22,383 nucleotides of DNA from the NCBI GenBank assembly GCA_035479015.1, contig DATIJC010000034.1, positions 1 through 22,383 of the forward strand. Direction: 5' to 3'. A program made the translations under genes and the position numbers. Positions 16,609 through 22,383 of this stretch are shown here, piece after piece. The notes below the pieces were generated by a model. That model was not told where the DNA came from. It did no database searches and saw only the letters and a program-made list of their open reading frames with translations. This DNA is from DATIJC01 sp035479015 (GTDB lineage Bacteria > Patescibacteriota > Microgenomatia > UBA1400 > UBA12028). Numbering within the stretch: the first letter of the stretch is position 1; each line of letters opens with the position of its first letter.

Positions 16609-16710
16609 AGGTTCTTACAGACTTCTTGCATAGGGAATATGCATACATCCAGCGTAGAGTAATTACCCGAGACATACAATAGAAAGATAACGCGAAACTG
16701 CCTATGCATA
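16602..16710. promoter_or_regulatory. Candidate operator region: repeated GCATAGG and TATGCATA motifs
   Basis: The 10-mer CTTGCATAGG occurs at 16602-16611 (over the binding-protein start codon) and at 16625-16634. The palindrome TATGCATA occurs at 16638-16645 and 16703-16710, the latter as part of CCTATGCATA, which is the inverted form of the first motif. All copies lie in the gap before the coupled operon. They may be binding sites of a regulator, possibly the operon's own helix-turn-helix. I see no good sigma-70 promoter; the best is a weak TTGTAT, 17 bases, TACGCT on the minus strand. Confidence 0.35.
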
Positions 16711-16720
16711 CCAGAGAAGA

Positions 16721-16744
16721 AAAATTGACGCAATTTCTGCGTCA
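16721..16744 (-). terminator. Intrinsic terminator overlapping the glycosyltransferase stop codon
   Basis: A perfect 7-bp stem (TGACGCA with TGCGTCA) with a 5-base loop occupies 16726-16744. On the minus strand it is followed by AATTTTTC. The TGA stop of the glycosyltransferase gene (16742-16744) is part of the stem. Termination here would make the downstream operon depend on its own promoter in the gap. On the plus strand the hairpin is also followed by a T run, so it may work both ways. Confidence 0.6.
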
Positions 16745-17497
16745 GTTTTGGAGGTTTTTTTGCAGTTTATGCACAGCAATTTGTACAAAAAAGGTTAAAC
16801 CTGTAAGTTGTCGTCTCCACCTCCATGGTTCGGTGATCAGCCGCTGTAGCCACTCCAAATGCAATCGCTCAATCGTTGGAGATACTTTTGGGACACGACC
16901 ACTCTCATATTCAAATGCACCGCCTACAACCATAGCTAGTTTCACGCCAGCCGCTTCCAAGCGAGTGTGGTTTTGTTCAATCCAAAACTCCTGCCAAGGT
17001 GCGCCGTATGCCACAAATATAAACTCTGGCCGTTCGCGTTCGATTGCCTGTAACACTCTTTCGCGTTCCTCATCCGTTTCGTTTTGAATGTCTTTCGCCC
17101 CTGGATCGAAAAAAATTTGGAATTTGGAATTTGGAATTTGATACTTCGCCGCGATGGCGGCGGCGCTTCCTTTTTTTCCACCCACCAAAAATACTCTTAG
17201 ATTTTCTTTCTGTGCTTTCTGCAACAGATCATGAAAGAGTTCCCGTCCTGCAATGCGCTGTAGCTTTGGTTCCCCGAGAGCCCAGACTATACCCTGCCCA
17301 TCGGGAATGTTCAGATCATTTTCCTCAAGAAGTTTGTAAAACTTTGGATTGTTCCAGGCTAATACCATCTGCTCAGGATTGGGTGTGAAGACCGAGATTA
17401 GAGCATTTGAAGGTAAGGTGTCTAGCAGCTGAGGCTTAGTACCAATAAAAAATGGTACCTCCCCTAATTGCTTGAATTTCCAATCTTTTATAGTCAT
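16742..17497 (-). CDS. WecG/TagA/CpsF family glycosyltransferase (251 aa)
   Basis: This is a complete family member (GT26) of usual length. Visible motifs in order are FTPNPEQMVLA (37-47), IPDGQGIVWA with D66 (64-73), RIAGRELF (81-88), VFLVGGKKGSA (102-112), FVAYGAPWQEFWIEQN (161-176, Q169), VVGGAFEYESG (190-200) and LEWLQRLITEPWRWRRQ (214-230). The basic, aromatic C-terminus is the part that contacts the membrane in this family. Members transfer a sugar, typically N-acetylmannosamine, to a lipid-linked GlcNAc during teichoic acid or polysaccharide synthesis at the inner membrane face. D66 sits where the proposed catalytic Asp lies. A 7-base repeat lies in the variable loop at residues 119-127. 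The gene appears monocistronic, with a terminator at its stop codon. The acceptor and sugar here are unknown. Confidence 0.94.
   Translation of the reverse strand: MTIKDWKFKQLGEVPFFIGTKPQLLDTLPSNALISVFTPNPEQMVLAWNNPKFYKLLEENDLNIPDGQGIVWALGEPKLQRIAGRELFHDLLQKAQKENLRVFLVGGKKGSAAAIAAKYQIPNSKFQIFFDPGAKDIQNETDEERERVLQAIERERPEFIFVAYGAPWQEFWIEQNHTRLEAAGVKLAMVVGGAFEYESGRVPKVSPTIERLHLEWLQRLITEPWRWRRQLTGLTFFVQIAVHKLQKNLQN
17116..17140 (-). repeat. 7-bp tandem repeat (TTTGGAA) inside the glycosyltransferase gene
   Basis: Three full copies of TTTGGAA plus TTTG read through residues about 119-127 (YQIPNSKFQ). Three units equal 21 bases, so the present frame is open, but gain or loss of one unit would shift the frame. 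The repeat lies in a loop between conserved motifs and not in the catalytic core. Confidence 0.85.
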
Positions 17498-17583
17498 ATA
17501 AATACTATTTCTTTTTATAGCTCAACCGTACATATAGCGAAAGTAAGACAATTTTAATCTCCGCAATTTTCACATTATTATTT

Positions 17584-17612
17584 TTGACACATATATTATA
17601 CGAATCTAGTAT
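17584..17612 (+). promoter_or_regulatory. Sigma-70-like promoter, plus strand, with no coding gene downstream
   Basis: TTGACA at 17584-17589 is a perfect -35 box. After 17 bases comes TAGTAT (17607-17612), which matches the -10 consensus at four of six positions. The start would be near 17619. No gene follows on this strand before the antisense end of the MreB-like gene. AT-rich DNA gives chance matches, so confidence is moderate. Confidence 0.4.
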
Positions 17613-17618
17613 CGCTCT

Positions 17619-17753
17619 TTCAAATCTTATAACTTCTTATACTTGGTCGTTCTTTTTTAAGATTCGATTTTGTTTTTTTCTCGCTTCTGGCATTTATTGA
17701 TCATTCTTATTCAATGTATTTTAATTACATTGAATACTTTTATTTTCTCTTTA
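17619..17753 (+). ncRNA. Candidate small RNA between a promoter-like site and a hairpin
   Basis: A transcript starting near 17619 would end at the hairpin 17708-17736 (ATTCAATGTA stem, 7-base loop), followed on the plus strand by CTTTTATTTTCTCTTT. This gives an RNA of about 130 bases. I recognise no known RNA family. The call rests only on the order of promoter-like site, gene-free stretch and terminator-like hairpin. Confidence 0.25.
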
Positions 17754-17820
17754 AGTATCCTCTTTAGTTGTATATACATTTGAAGGTATCACTTTTCTAT
17801 ACAATACACTCAACAATATC

Positions 17821-18648
17821 CTAGAACATTTTTTCATAGGCTTGTTCTGCACACACGTTTAAACCCCGAATACATGTATGCGTTCCGTCTGGTAATACAA
17901 ACACAGGAAGGGCTGCTTGGTCAGACAAGAAAACTGCGATCTCCTGCAGCATGGGAGCGACTCCAGTCAAGAGAACCCCCTGCTCTATCGCAGCCGCGTG
18001 CACGCTGGAACCAAGTGTCTCTAAGAAATCGATAAAAAATGCGCCTAGTTGCGCCAACCGTTCCGGGTGGAGTTTTTTGCGCTCATATAACTCACTACCA
18101 AAGAATGGGAAACGGACTGCCTGCAAGACTACGCCATAAGAGAGAACGGCTACTTCAATCACGCCGACACCAATCTCAAGCACCACGAATGGTTTGGTTT
18201 TTTCTAAACTCCAACCTGCTCCTAGCGCGTTTGCAATCGGATTTGGAACTACGATTGGCTCAAATCCCAGGGTGCGCAGGAATGACCGGAGCATCTGACG
18301 CTCCACATCTGTGGCTGTAGCGTACATATTGATATACATTTTGGAAAAATCGAATGGGAGCAGTTTGCGTTTCCCAGGCAAAAAAGCCGAGAACAAGATC
18401 CCCAGTGCTAATGTGTCAGTGAACGTACCAAAGCTGTAGGGCCGGCGCCGGCGCATCTTGAGACTCGCAACTGAGAAATCCAGAGCGCTATTTCCTACAG
18501 CGATCACTTTTTCCCTTTTCCCGGAATATGTAGAAACCACTAAGGCTTCCTGATCGATTGTATCTAGGTTTCCCCTAGTGGCAATTCTGAGGGTGTGTGT
18601 CCCCAGATCAACAGTAACTTGTGGTGTGCTCATACCTTCCATTATCAT
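17821..18648 (-). CDS. Divergent MreB/actin-like protein (275 aa)
   Basis: The chain follows the MreB order: VTVDLGTHTLRIA near the N-terminus (phosphate-1), TDVERQMLRSFLRTLGFEPI and PNPIANALGAGW (as in MreB, where EPMAAAIGAGL is usual), VVLEIGVGVIEVAVLSYG (phosphate-2) and LLTGVAPMLQEI (adenosine loop). MreB forms membrane-bound filaments that guide wall synthesis. This copy is shorter than the usual roughly 340 residues. Its phosphate-2 Asp is Glu, the GGGT run is GVGV, and the adenosine-loop GGG is GVA, so ATP binding or hydrolysis may be weak. Three ATGs are possible (18648, 18642 and 18633). AGGA lies seven bases before the second, which may be the true start. The gene is divergent from the PEGA gene, with 31 bases between the outermost starts. 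An FtsA- or PilM-like role is less likely. Confidence 0.8.
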   Translation of the reverse strand: MIMEGMSTPQVTVDLGTHTLRIATRGNLDTIDQEALVVSTYSGKREKVIAVGNSALDFSVASLKMRRRRPYSFGTFTDTLALGILFSAFLPGKRKLLPFDFSKMYINMYATATDVERQMLRSFLRTLGFEPIVVPNPIANALGAGWSLEKTKPFVVLEIGVGVIEVAVLSYGVVLQAVRFPFFGSELYERKKLHPERLAQLGAFFIDFLETLGSSVHAAAIEQGVLLTGVAPMLQEIAVFLSDQAALPVFVLPDGTHTCIRGLNVCAEQAYEKMF

Positions 18649-18660
18649 ATCCTATCGGGG

Positions 18661-18676
18661 TACAATACGGGAGGAA
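18661..18676 (+). promoter_or_regulatory. Strong Shine-Dalgarno (and -10-like box) that sets the PEGA gene start
   Basis: GGGAGGAA at 18669-18676 lies 5 bases (counting from GGGAGG) before ATG at 18680 and is the clearest ribosome-binding site in the window. TACAAT at 18661-18666 looks like a -10 box, but a start from it would cut into the ribosome site, so it may be fortuitous. Confidence 0.65.
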
Positions 18677-18679
18677 CGT

Positions 18680-19981
18680 ATGTTACACAACCGTACCTTG
18701 GTTACATTATTCTCGCTTCTCGTCATCATCACTGGCACAATATTGGCCATCCGCTGGGCACAGGGATACCGGCCGACCCGCCAGGGAATTGTGGCCGGCA
18801 CAGGGCTTCTAGCCGCTAACTCCTTCCCCAATGGAGCCTCAGTATTTATTGATGGCAGTTTGCGCTCGGCTAGCGATACAACCCTAAACCTTTCTCCGGG
18901 AACATATGCTGTCGAGATTGCCAAAGATGGGTACTGGAGTTGGAATAAAAAAATTACGATCGAGAAGGAATTGGTGGTCCAGACCAACGCCCTGCTCATC
19001 CCGAAAAATCCTAGTTTGACACCTGTTACGATCACCGGCGCACAGTACGTGACCCCTTCACCAGACGGACAACAATTGCTTTTTTATACAGCCTCAGCGT
19101 CGGCTGCCAAGAATAATGGTCTCTTCGTCAGTGAAATGACCGATAGTCCACTAACCTTGAGCCGTGGCCCCAGACAGATCACTGGGCCGTTAACTGGATG
19201 GAATTTGGAAAAGATCAGCATCCTGTGGTCGCCTGGGAGTGACAAAGTACTACTTATCGGCAATGGTAAATCCCTCCTTTTAGATACAAATAAATTTACC
19301 GATGCTGCAACTGCTGTCGATGTCAGCGCAACCGTTCCCTCTTTACTAGCCACATGGCAGCAGGAGCTGACACTGCGCAACTCCCAAGAGTTGGCAAAAT
19401 TTCCCAAAGAGATTGTCGATATTGCAAGTTCAAGCGGAAGCCGTTCATATATTTCACCCGATAACCGGATGCTTCTCTACACCGTGAGCATCGATACTAC
19501 ATTGCCTGACACTGTCATTTCATCACCGCCTGCATCGAGCACGCAAACTCAAGAACGGAAGTTACATGCAGGCAGTACCTATGTGTATGACAGACAAGAG
19601 GATAGGAATTTCTTAATAGCGCGAGGTGCTTTACCCATACCGACACCGACAACCCCAGTGATAAAGAAAAAAGGCACAAAGGTTGCTCCTACGCTGATCG
19701 CTGCTACAGCTGATCCGGTTATTACACTTCGCGATCACTACACTCCCCTTTTTGTAGGACTACCACAGTGGTTGTCAGACTCACGGCATTTAATCTTGCG
19801 CTCAGAGAACAAAATCTCCATCATTGAGTACGATGCGACCAATGAAATGCCAGTCTATACCGGCTCCTATGCCGGGAATTTCGTCTATCCTTGGCCGAAT
19901 GGAAGTAAGCTTGTAATCCTCACTAATTTTAACGCCGCCGAAAGCGCTTTCTTTAATCTCTACGCAATTAGTCTACGCTAA
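18680..19981 (+). CDS. Membrane-anchored PEGA-domain protein with propeller-like exterior (433 aa)
   Basis: I chose ATG 18680 because of the ribosome-binding site just upstream and because a hydrophobic anchor starts at once (residues 7-26). An in-frame ATG at 18578 would overlap the divergent gene and add a non-hydrophobic leader. Residues about 48-95 form a PEGA domain (NGASVFIDGSLRSASDTTLNLSPGTYAVEIAKDGYWSW, with the G-Y signature). The rest contains repeated beta-strand words such as VTPSPDGQQLLFY, ISILWSPGSDKVLLIG, YISPDNRMLLYT and WLSDSRHLILRS, which fit a TolB- or WD40-like propeller. Proline-rich linkers interrupt it. PEGA proteins with propellers are common surface proteins in Patescibacteria, and their exact role is unknown. 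The stop overlaps the stop of the convergent neighbour. Confidence 0.88.
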   Translation: MLHNRTLVTLFSLLVIITGTILAIRWAQGYRPTRQGIVAGTGLLAANSFPNGASVFIDGSLRSASDTTLNLSPGTYAVEIAKDGYWSWNKKITIEKELVVQTNALLIPKNPSLTPVTITGAQYVTPSPDGQQLLFYTASASAAKNNGLFVSEMTDSPLTLSRGPRQITGPLTGWNLEKISILWSPGSDKVLLIGNGKSLLLDTNKFTDAATAVDVSATVPSLLATWQQELTLRNSQELAKFPKEIVDIASSSGSRSYISPDNRMLLYTVSIDTTLPDTVISSPPASSTQTQERKLHAGSTYVYDRQEDRNFLIARGALPIPTPTTPVIKKKGTKVAPTLIAATADPVITLRDHYTPLFVGLPQWLSDSRHLILRSENKISIIEYDATNEMPVYTGSYAGNFVYPWPNGSKLVILTNFNAAESAFFNLYAISLR

Positions 19982-22083
19982 CCAACTGCCGCATCAATGC
20001 GAATCTTATTGTTATCTGCAGCGTACATGCTTATCAGTGGGAAATTTGCCATAATCTGCTGACCAAGCGTATCTCCCCGCACGCTCGAGTTGAAACCCGC
20101 GCCTAAATCCATACCTTCTAAAATCCCGTGATTGACATACATTTGCATTTGCATATCCCAAATACAATCAACAAATGCGCCAGCTCTCTCAAAATTAAGT
20201 TGTTTATTCGGTGGTAAATGAGCATTAAGTTGAGTTAACCATGCATCCACGAACTTTCCACGCAGTTCCCGAGAATGTGTGTACAAGCCTTCAGGGGAGA
20301 GTGAAAGAGTGGGGTTGTCAAAATAATAGCCCGGTTCGGGTATATATTCCCCATATGGTCCAACTACCCAGTGGGCACATGCACCAACAACACTTGTCGT
20401 TAAACTATCCAGGTAATATTGAAGAGAACCATTATTTAGCGAAAAGAAAAATTCCGGCTGCAGTTTGTCACGCACTTTCGCAAGCAAAGCTTGGGTAACC
20501 AAAATATACCAAGACTTCAACTTTAATAAGCATCTAGCTACGTCTGGATCCCTCCACAGCTCTGGGTGATCAGTCAATATGGTCTTAAAAGCCCGTACGT
20601 GATCACTATTAAGACTCTTATCAAAAAAGGCAGAAGTTCCTAATTGTGAGCGGATTTTCTCTAATACGTCAGAGTGTGATAGGTATTCGTCATCTGGCAA
20701 CTCACCAAACATCTTAATTGGAAATAGCGAATACTCGCTATTAGGGTCAAAAATTTCTCCCATACCAACTTGATTTATTAGTAAAGAAGAAACATTTCCC
20801 TCTATTTCAGCTAAGGTGTTTATCAATACGTCTAGCTCAATCACACACGAATCTCGCTCTACAACACTTGGTAATTCATCCGTCCCAATGATTGGCAAGT
20901 TGTCAGAAACATAGAGCGCCACAAAATCGGTCGCCACCATACTCTGCTCAGCTGCCCCGTCTAGAATATTGAGAATATCGGTCTCATACTCTGCGTAGGA
21001 TTTGCAATAAGCGACCACATCTTTTGGGTGTAGTGACATGAATGTATTAGAACTAGGATTGTCGGTATCATAAAAATGTCCAACTATTTCATGAAGCAAA
21101 AGAACTAACATGTCGTCAAGAGCCCATAAGTCACCATCACTCTCATATGTTGGGACTTCGGCATCTGGCTCCTCCTGACGAATATAGAGTGATTCAGCTA
21201 AGTCATTTGGAGCGAGTAAATTGGCCCTAGAGTTCGACGTATCTGCATTTGATCGATAACTAGTCCAATGCAGTGGATCACGAAAAACAATATCTTGCAC
21301 ATTTACAAGTGCTAGAGGAAAGAAAGCGTCGATAGTCTCAAGCGTAGCGCGGATCACATCGAGATCACGCTGACTTACTACCCGCATAGGGGAATTTCCA
21401 TCCCCTTCCCTTGCTCCATCTTGCACAGGATTACGACTTATCCGCATTGCAATTCGGTACAAAATCTCCTGTTTTTTCATTAGTCGATCTACTTGATTCT
21501 CAGTCGGTAGTAGAGAACGACGCTGTTCCTCATAACTATGTGGACCAACGTATATATTGTTAATCCAATTAAGGAGAGGATCTATGCTCGTGTCAAATTC
21601 CATTAATCGTGAAAGATATTGAGTCCTATCTATTTCTTTCGCTTTCAATGCTTCGTGTAACGTATAGAATGGCCGCCAAAGCCTCTCCATCATGGTGAAA
21701 AACCGCTCTAGCTCTGCCATCCTCACAACAGATACTGTATCTACAAGGTCCTCTCCAAAGTCCGCGTATGCGCGAGAAATTATTTCAAGTGTGTACTGAG
21801 CATTTTCACCGGTTTTAAACTTTCTTAAAAAGAATTTCTCGTATTCATCTTGAGTATCATCTGGAATTTTCTCTGCAATTTCAGTAATAAGGTGTACAGG
21901 ATCTTTAAGATACCAATATTCACTACGTACTGGACCCACTTCTGTAGCTGGTGGTGCTTCTCCACGATCGTTTAAAGTAGGAAGTATCTTTTCCGCACCT
22001 AAGGCTGTTCCAATGCCTGCAACCAGGTACCCGAGAAATCTGCGACGGGAAATTCCCTTTGGTTCTTTTTTATCTACAGACAT
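19978..22083 (-). CDS. Exported protein with twin-arginine-like signal and HEXXGH metallopeptidase-like motif (701 aa)
   Basis: The N-terminus has S12-R-R-R-F-L17 followed by a hydrophobic stretch to about residue 30, a good twin-arginine signal. The central part has LLLHEIVGHFYD with H331, E332 and H336. This HEXXGH spacing is rare and is known from dipeptidyl peptidase III (family M49). Thirty-four residues after H331 comes AEYETD (E365, D369), which could stand for the second M49 motif (EECRAE or EEARAD). The length, about 700 residues, is also close to M49. The rest is helix-rich and charged and I do not recognise it. A zinc-dependent peptidase acting outside the cytoplasm is therefore an inference. 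If the second motif is not a ligand, the protein may be inactive. The gene is tail-to-tail with the PEGA gene, sharing stop bases, and its start faces the tRNA promoter. Confidence 0.8.
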   Translation of the reverse strand: MSVDKKEPKGISRRRFLGYLVAGIGTALGAEKILPTLNDRGEAPPATEVGPVRSEYWYLKDPVHLITEIAEKIPDDTQDEYEKFFLRKFKTGENAQYTLEIISRAYADFGEDLVDTVSVVRMAELERFFTMMERLWRPFYTLHEALKAKEIDRTQYLSRLMEFDTSIDPLLNWINNIYVGPHSYEEQRRSLLPTENQVDRLMKKQEILYRIAMRISRNPVQDGAREGDGNSPMRVVSQRDLDVIRATLETIDAFFPLALVNVQDIVFRDPLHWTSYRSNADTSNSRANLLAPNDLAESLYIRQEEPDAEVPTYESDGDLWALDDMLVLLLHEIVGHFYDTDNPSSNTFMSLHPKDVVAYCKSYAEYETDILNILDGAAEQSMVATDFVALYVSDNLPIIGTDELPSVVERDSCVIELDVLINTLAEIEGNVSSLLINQVGMGEIFDPNSEYSLFPIKMFGELPDDEYLSHSDVLEKIRSQLGTSAFFDKSLNSDHVRAFKTILTDHPELWRDPDVARCLLKLKSWYILVTQALLAKVRDKLQPEFFFSLNNGSLQYYLDSLTTSVVGACAHWVVGPYGEYIPEPGYYFDNPTLSLSPEGLYTHSRELRGKFVDAWLTQLNAHLPPNKQLNFERAGAFVDCIWDMQMQMYVNHGILEGMDLGAGFNSSVRGDTLGQQIMANFPLISMYAADNNKIRIDAAVG

Positions 22084-22122
22084 AAATAAAACTGTACATA
22101 CTCCTTCAGAGAAAAACTAGGG

Positions 22123-22128
22123 TATAAT
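22123..22128 (+). promoter_or_regulatory. Perfect -10 box (TATAAT) for the tRNA genes
   Basis: TATAAT ends 9 bases before the first base of tRNA-Pro, so transcription would start about 3 bases upstream of the mature tRNA. The -35 region is weak. Both tRNAs probably form one transcript. Confidence 0.6.
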
Positions 22129-22137
22129 TCGTCCAGA

Positions 22138-22209
22138 CGGGGTGTGGTCCATCGGTGGGATGCCTGGTTCGGGACCAGGAGATAGTGGGTTCAATTCCCA
22201 CCACCCCGA
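22138..22209 (+). tRNA. tRNA-Pro (anticodon CGG)
   Basis: The acceptor stem CGGGGTG pairs with CACCCCG, the anticodon stem CCTGG with CCAGG around the loop TTCGGGA, and the T stem GTGGG with CCCAC around TTCAATT. The C1-G72 pair and A73 are typical of bacterial tRNA-Pro. CCA is not encoded. Confidence 0.93.
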
Positions 22210-22227
22210 CAATTCGACAAGCTCATT

Positions 22228-22299
22228 GTCCCCGTAGTTCAATGGATAGAACGAGGGTTTCCTAAACCCTAAATCCAGGTTCGACTCCAGGCGGCGACA
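22228..22299 (+). tRNA. tRNA-Arg (anticodon CCT) with two stem mismatches
   Basis: The D arm, the anticodon stem AGGGT/ACCCT around TTCCTAA, and the T loop TTCGACT are normal. Two pairs fail: A51 against A63 in the T stem (CCAGG with CCAGG), and C4 against C69 in the acceptor stem (GTCCCCG with CGGCGAC). The gene begins 18 bases after tRNA-Pro. It may be functional, decaying, or affected by sequence errors near the window end. CCA is not encoded. Confidence 0.82.
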
Positions 22300-22383
22300 C
22301 CGCTTCTTATGCCAACTCTTCGTCGGAGTAGACCAAGACATCCAAACCCGAGGCATATTGGTGAATTTCACCCGGTTTAAACA

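Larger units (their letters stand above)
17498..17820. other. AT-rich intergenic region without a gene
   Basis: These 323 bases between two minus-strand genes contain no convincing coding frame. They are distinctly richer in A and T than the genes around them. They hold a promoter-like pair on the plus strand (17584-17612) and an 11-bp perfect hairpin at 17708-17736. The promoter of the glycosyltransferase gene should also lie here, but I could not pick out a good one. Confidence 0.7.

Noticed and set aside
16575..16631. Short 18-codon frame overlapping the binding-protein start on the minus strand
   Set aside because: It arises from the repeated CCTATGCAAG motif, has no ribosome site, and shows no sign of coding. 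A regulatory leader peptide cannot be supported.
17708..17736. Hairpin as terminator of the MreB-like gene
   Set aside because: On the minus strand no T run follows it; the T-rich run is only on the plus-strand side.
18578..18679. Earlier ATG extending the PEGA gene by 34 codons
   Set aside because: It overlaps the divergent MreB-like gene, has no ribosome site, and puts a non-hydrophobic leader before the membrane anchor. ATG 18680 has a strong GGGAGG site.
22117..22371. 84-codon minus-strand frame across the tRNAs
   Set aside because: It is the antisense of two tRNA genes and has no protein-like features.
22300..22383. Short plus-strand frame after the tRNA-Arg
   Set aside because: About 23 codons rich in Arg and Pro with no ribosome site; nothing supports it as a gene.

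Overview
The window looks like a piece of a small-genome candidate-phyla-radiation bacterium (Patescibacteria). The reasons are inferential: a giant N-terminally anchored fibre protein, a PEGA/propeller membrane protein, a divergent MreB-like protein, mostly absent Shine-Dalgarno sites, overlapping genes, and tRNAs without an encoded CCA. The standard code fits every gene read here. The exact phylum cannot be named from the sequence alone.

Positions 1-16608 carry a minus-strand gene train read from right to left: an NMT1/THI5-type substrate-binding protein (15580-16608), a dCache sensor with two membrane segments but no cytoplasmic output domain (14573-15583), a 4387-residue protein (1413-14576), and a polytopic membrane protein that runs off the left edge (1-1391). 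The first three genes are joined by two 4-base ATGA overlaps. The giant protein starts with a MerR-type DNA-binding helix-turn-helix, crosses the membrane once, and continues as a very long repetitive phage-tail-fibre-like exterior. My main hypothesis is that the three coupled genes form a transmembrane sensing system: a captured ligand and a Cache sensor outside, with the only recognisable DNA-binding output on the inner end of the surface fibre. This is an inference from gene order and domain content.

A 133-base gap (16609-16741) separates this train from a WecG/TagA/CpsF glycosyltransferase gene (16742-17497, minus). The gap holds an intrinsic terminator that contains the glycosyltransferase stop codon, and several copies of a GCATAGG-type motif, one over the binding-protein start codon. 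To the right is an AT-rich gap of 323 bases with a possible small-RNA unit (17498-17820), then an MreB/actin-like gene with altered nucleotide-binding motifs (17821-18648, minus). It is divergent from a PEGA-domain membrane protein (18680-19981, plus).

The right end holds a 701-residue protein with a twin-arginine-like signal and an HEXXGH zinc-peptidase-like motif (19978-22083, minus), tail-to-tail with the PEGA gene, followed by tRNA-Pro(CGG) and a tRNA-Arg(CCT) with two stem mismatches. Most genes concern the cell envelope: surface fibre, sugar transfer, shape, exported enzyme.
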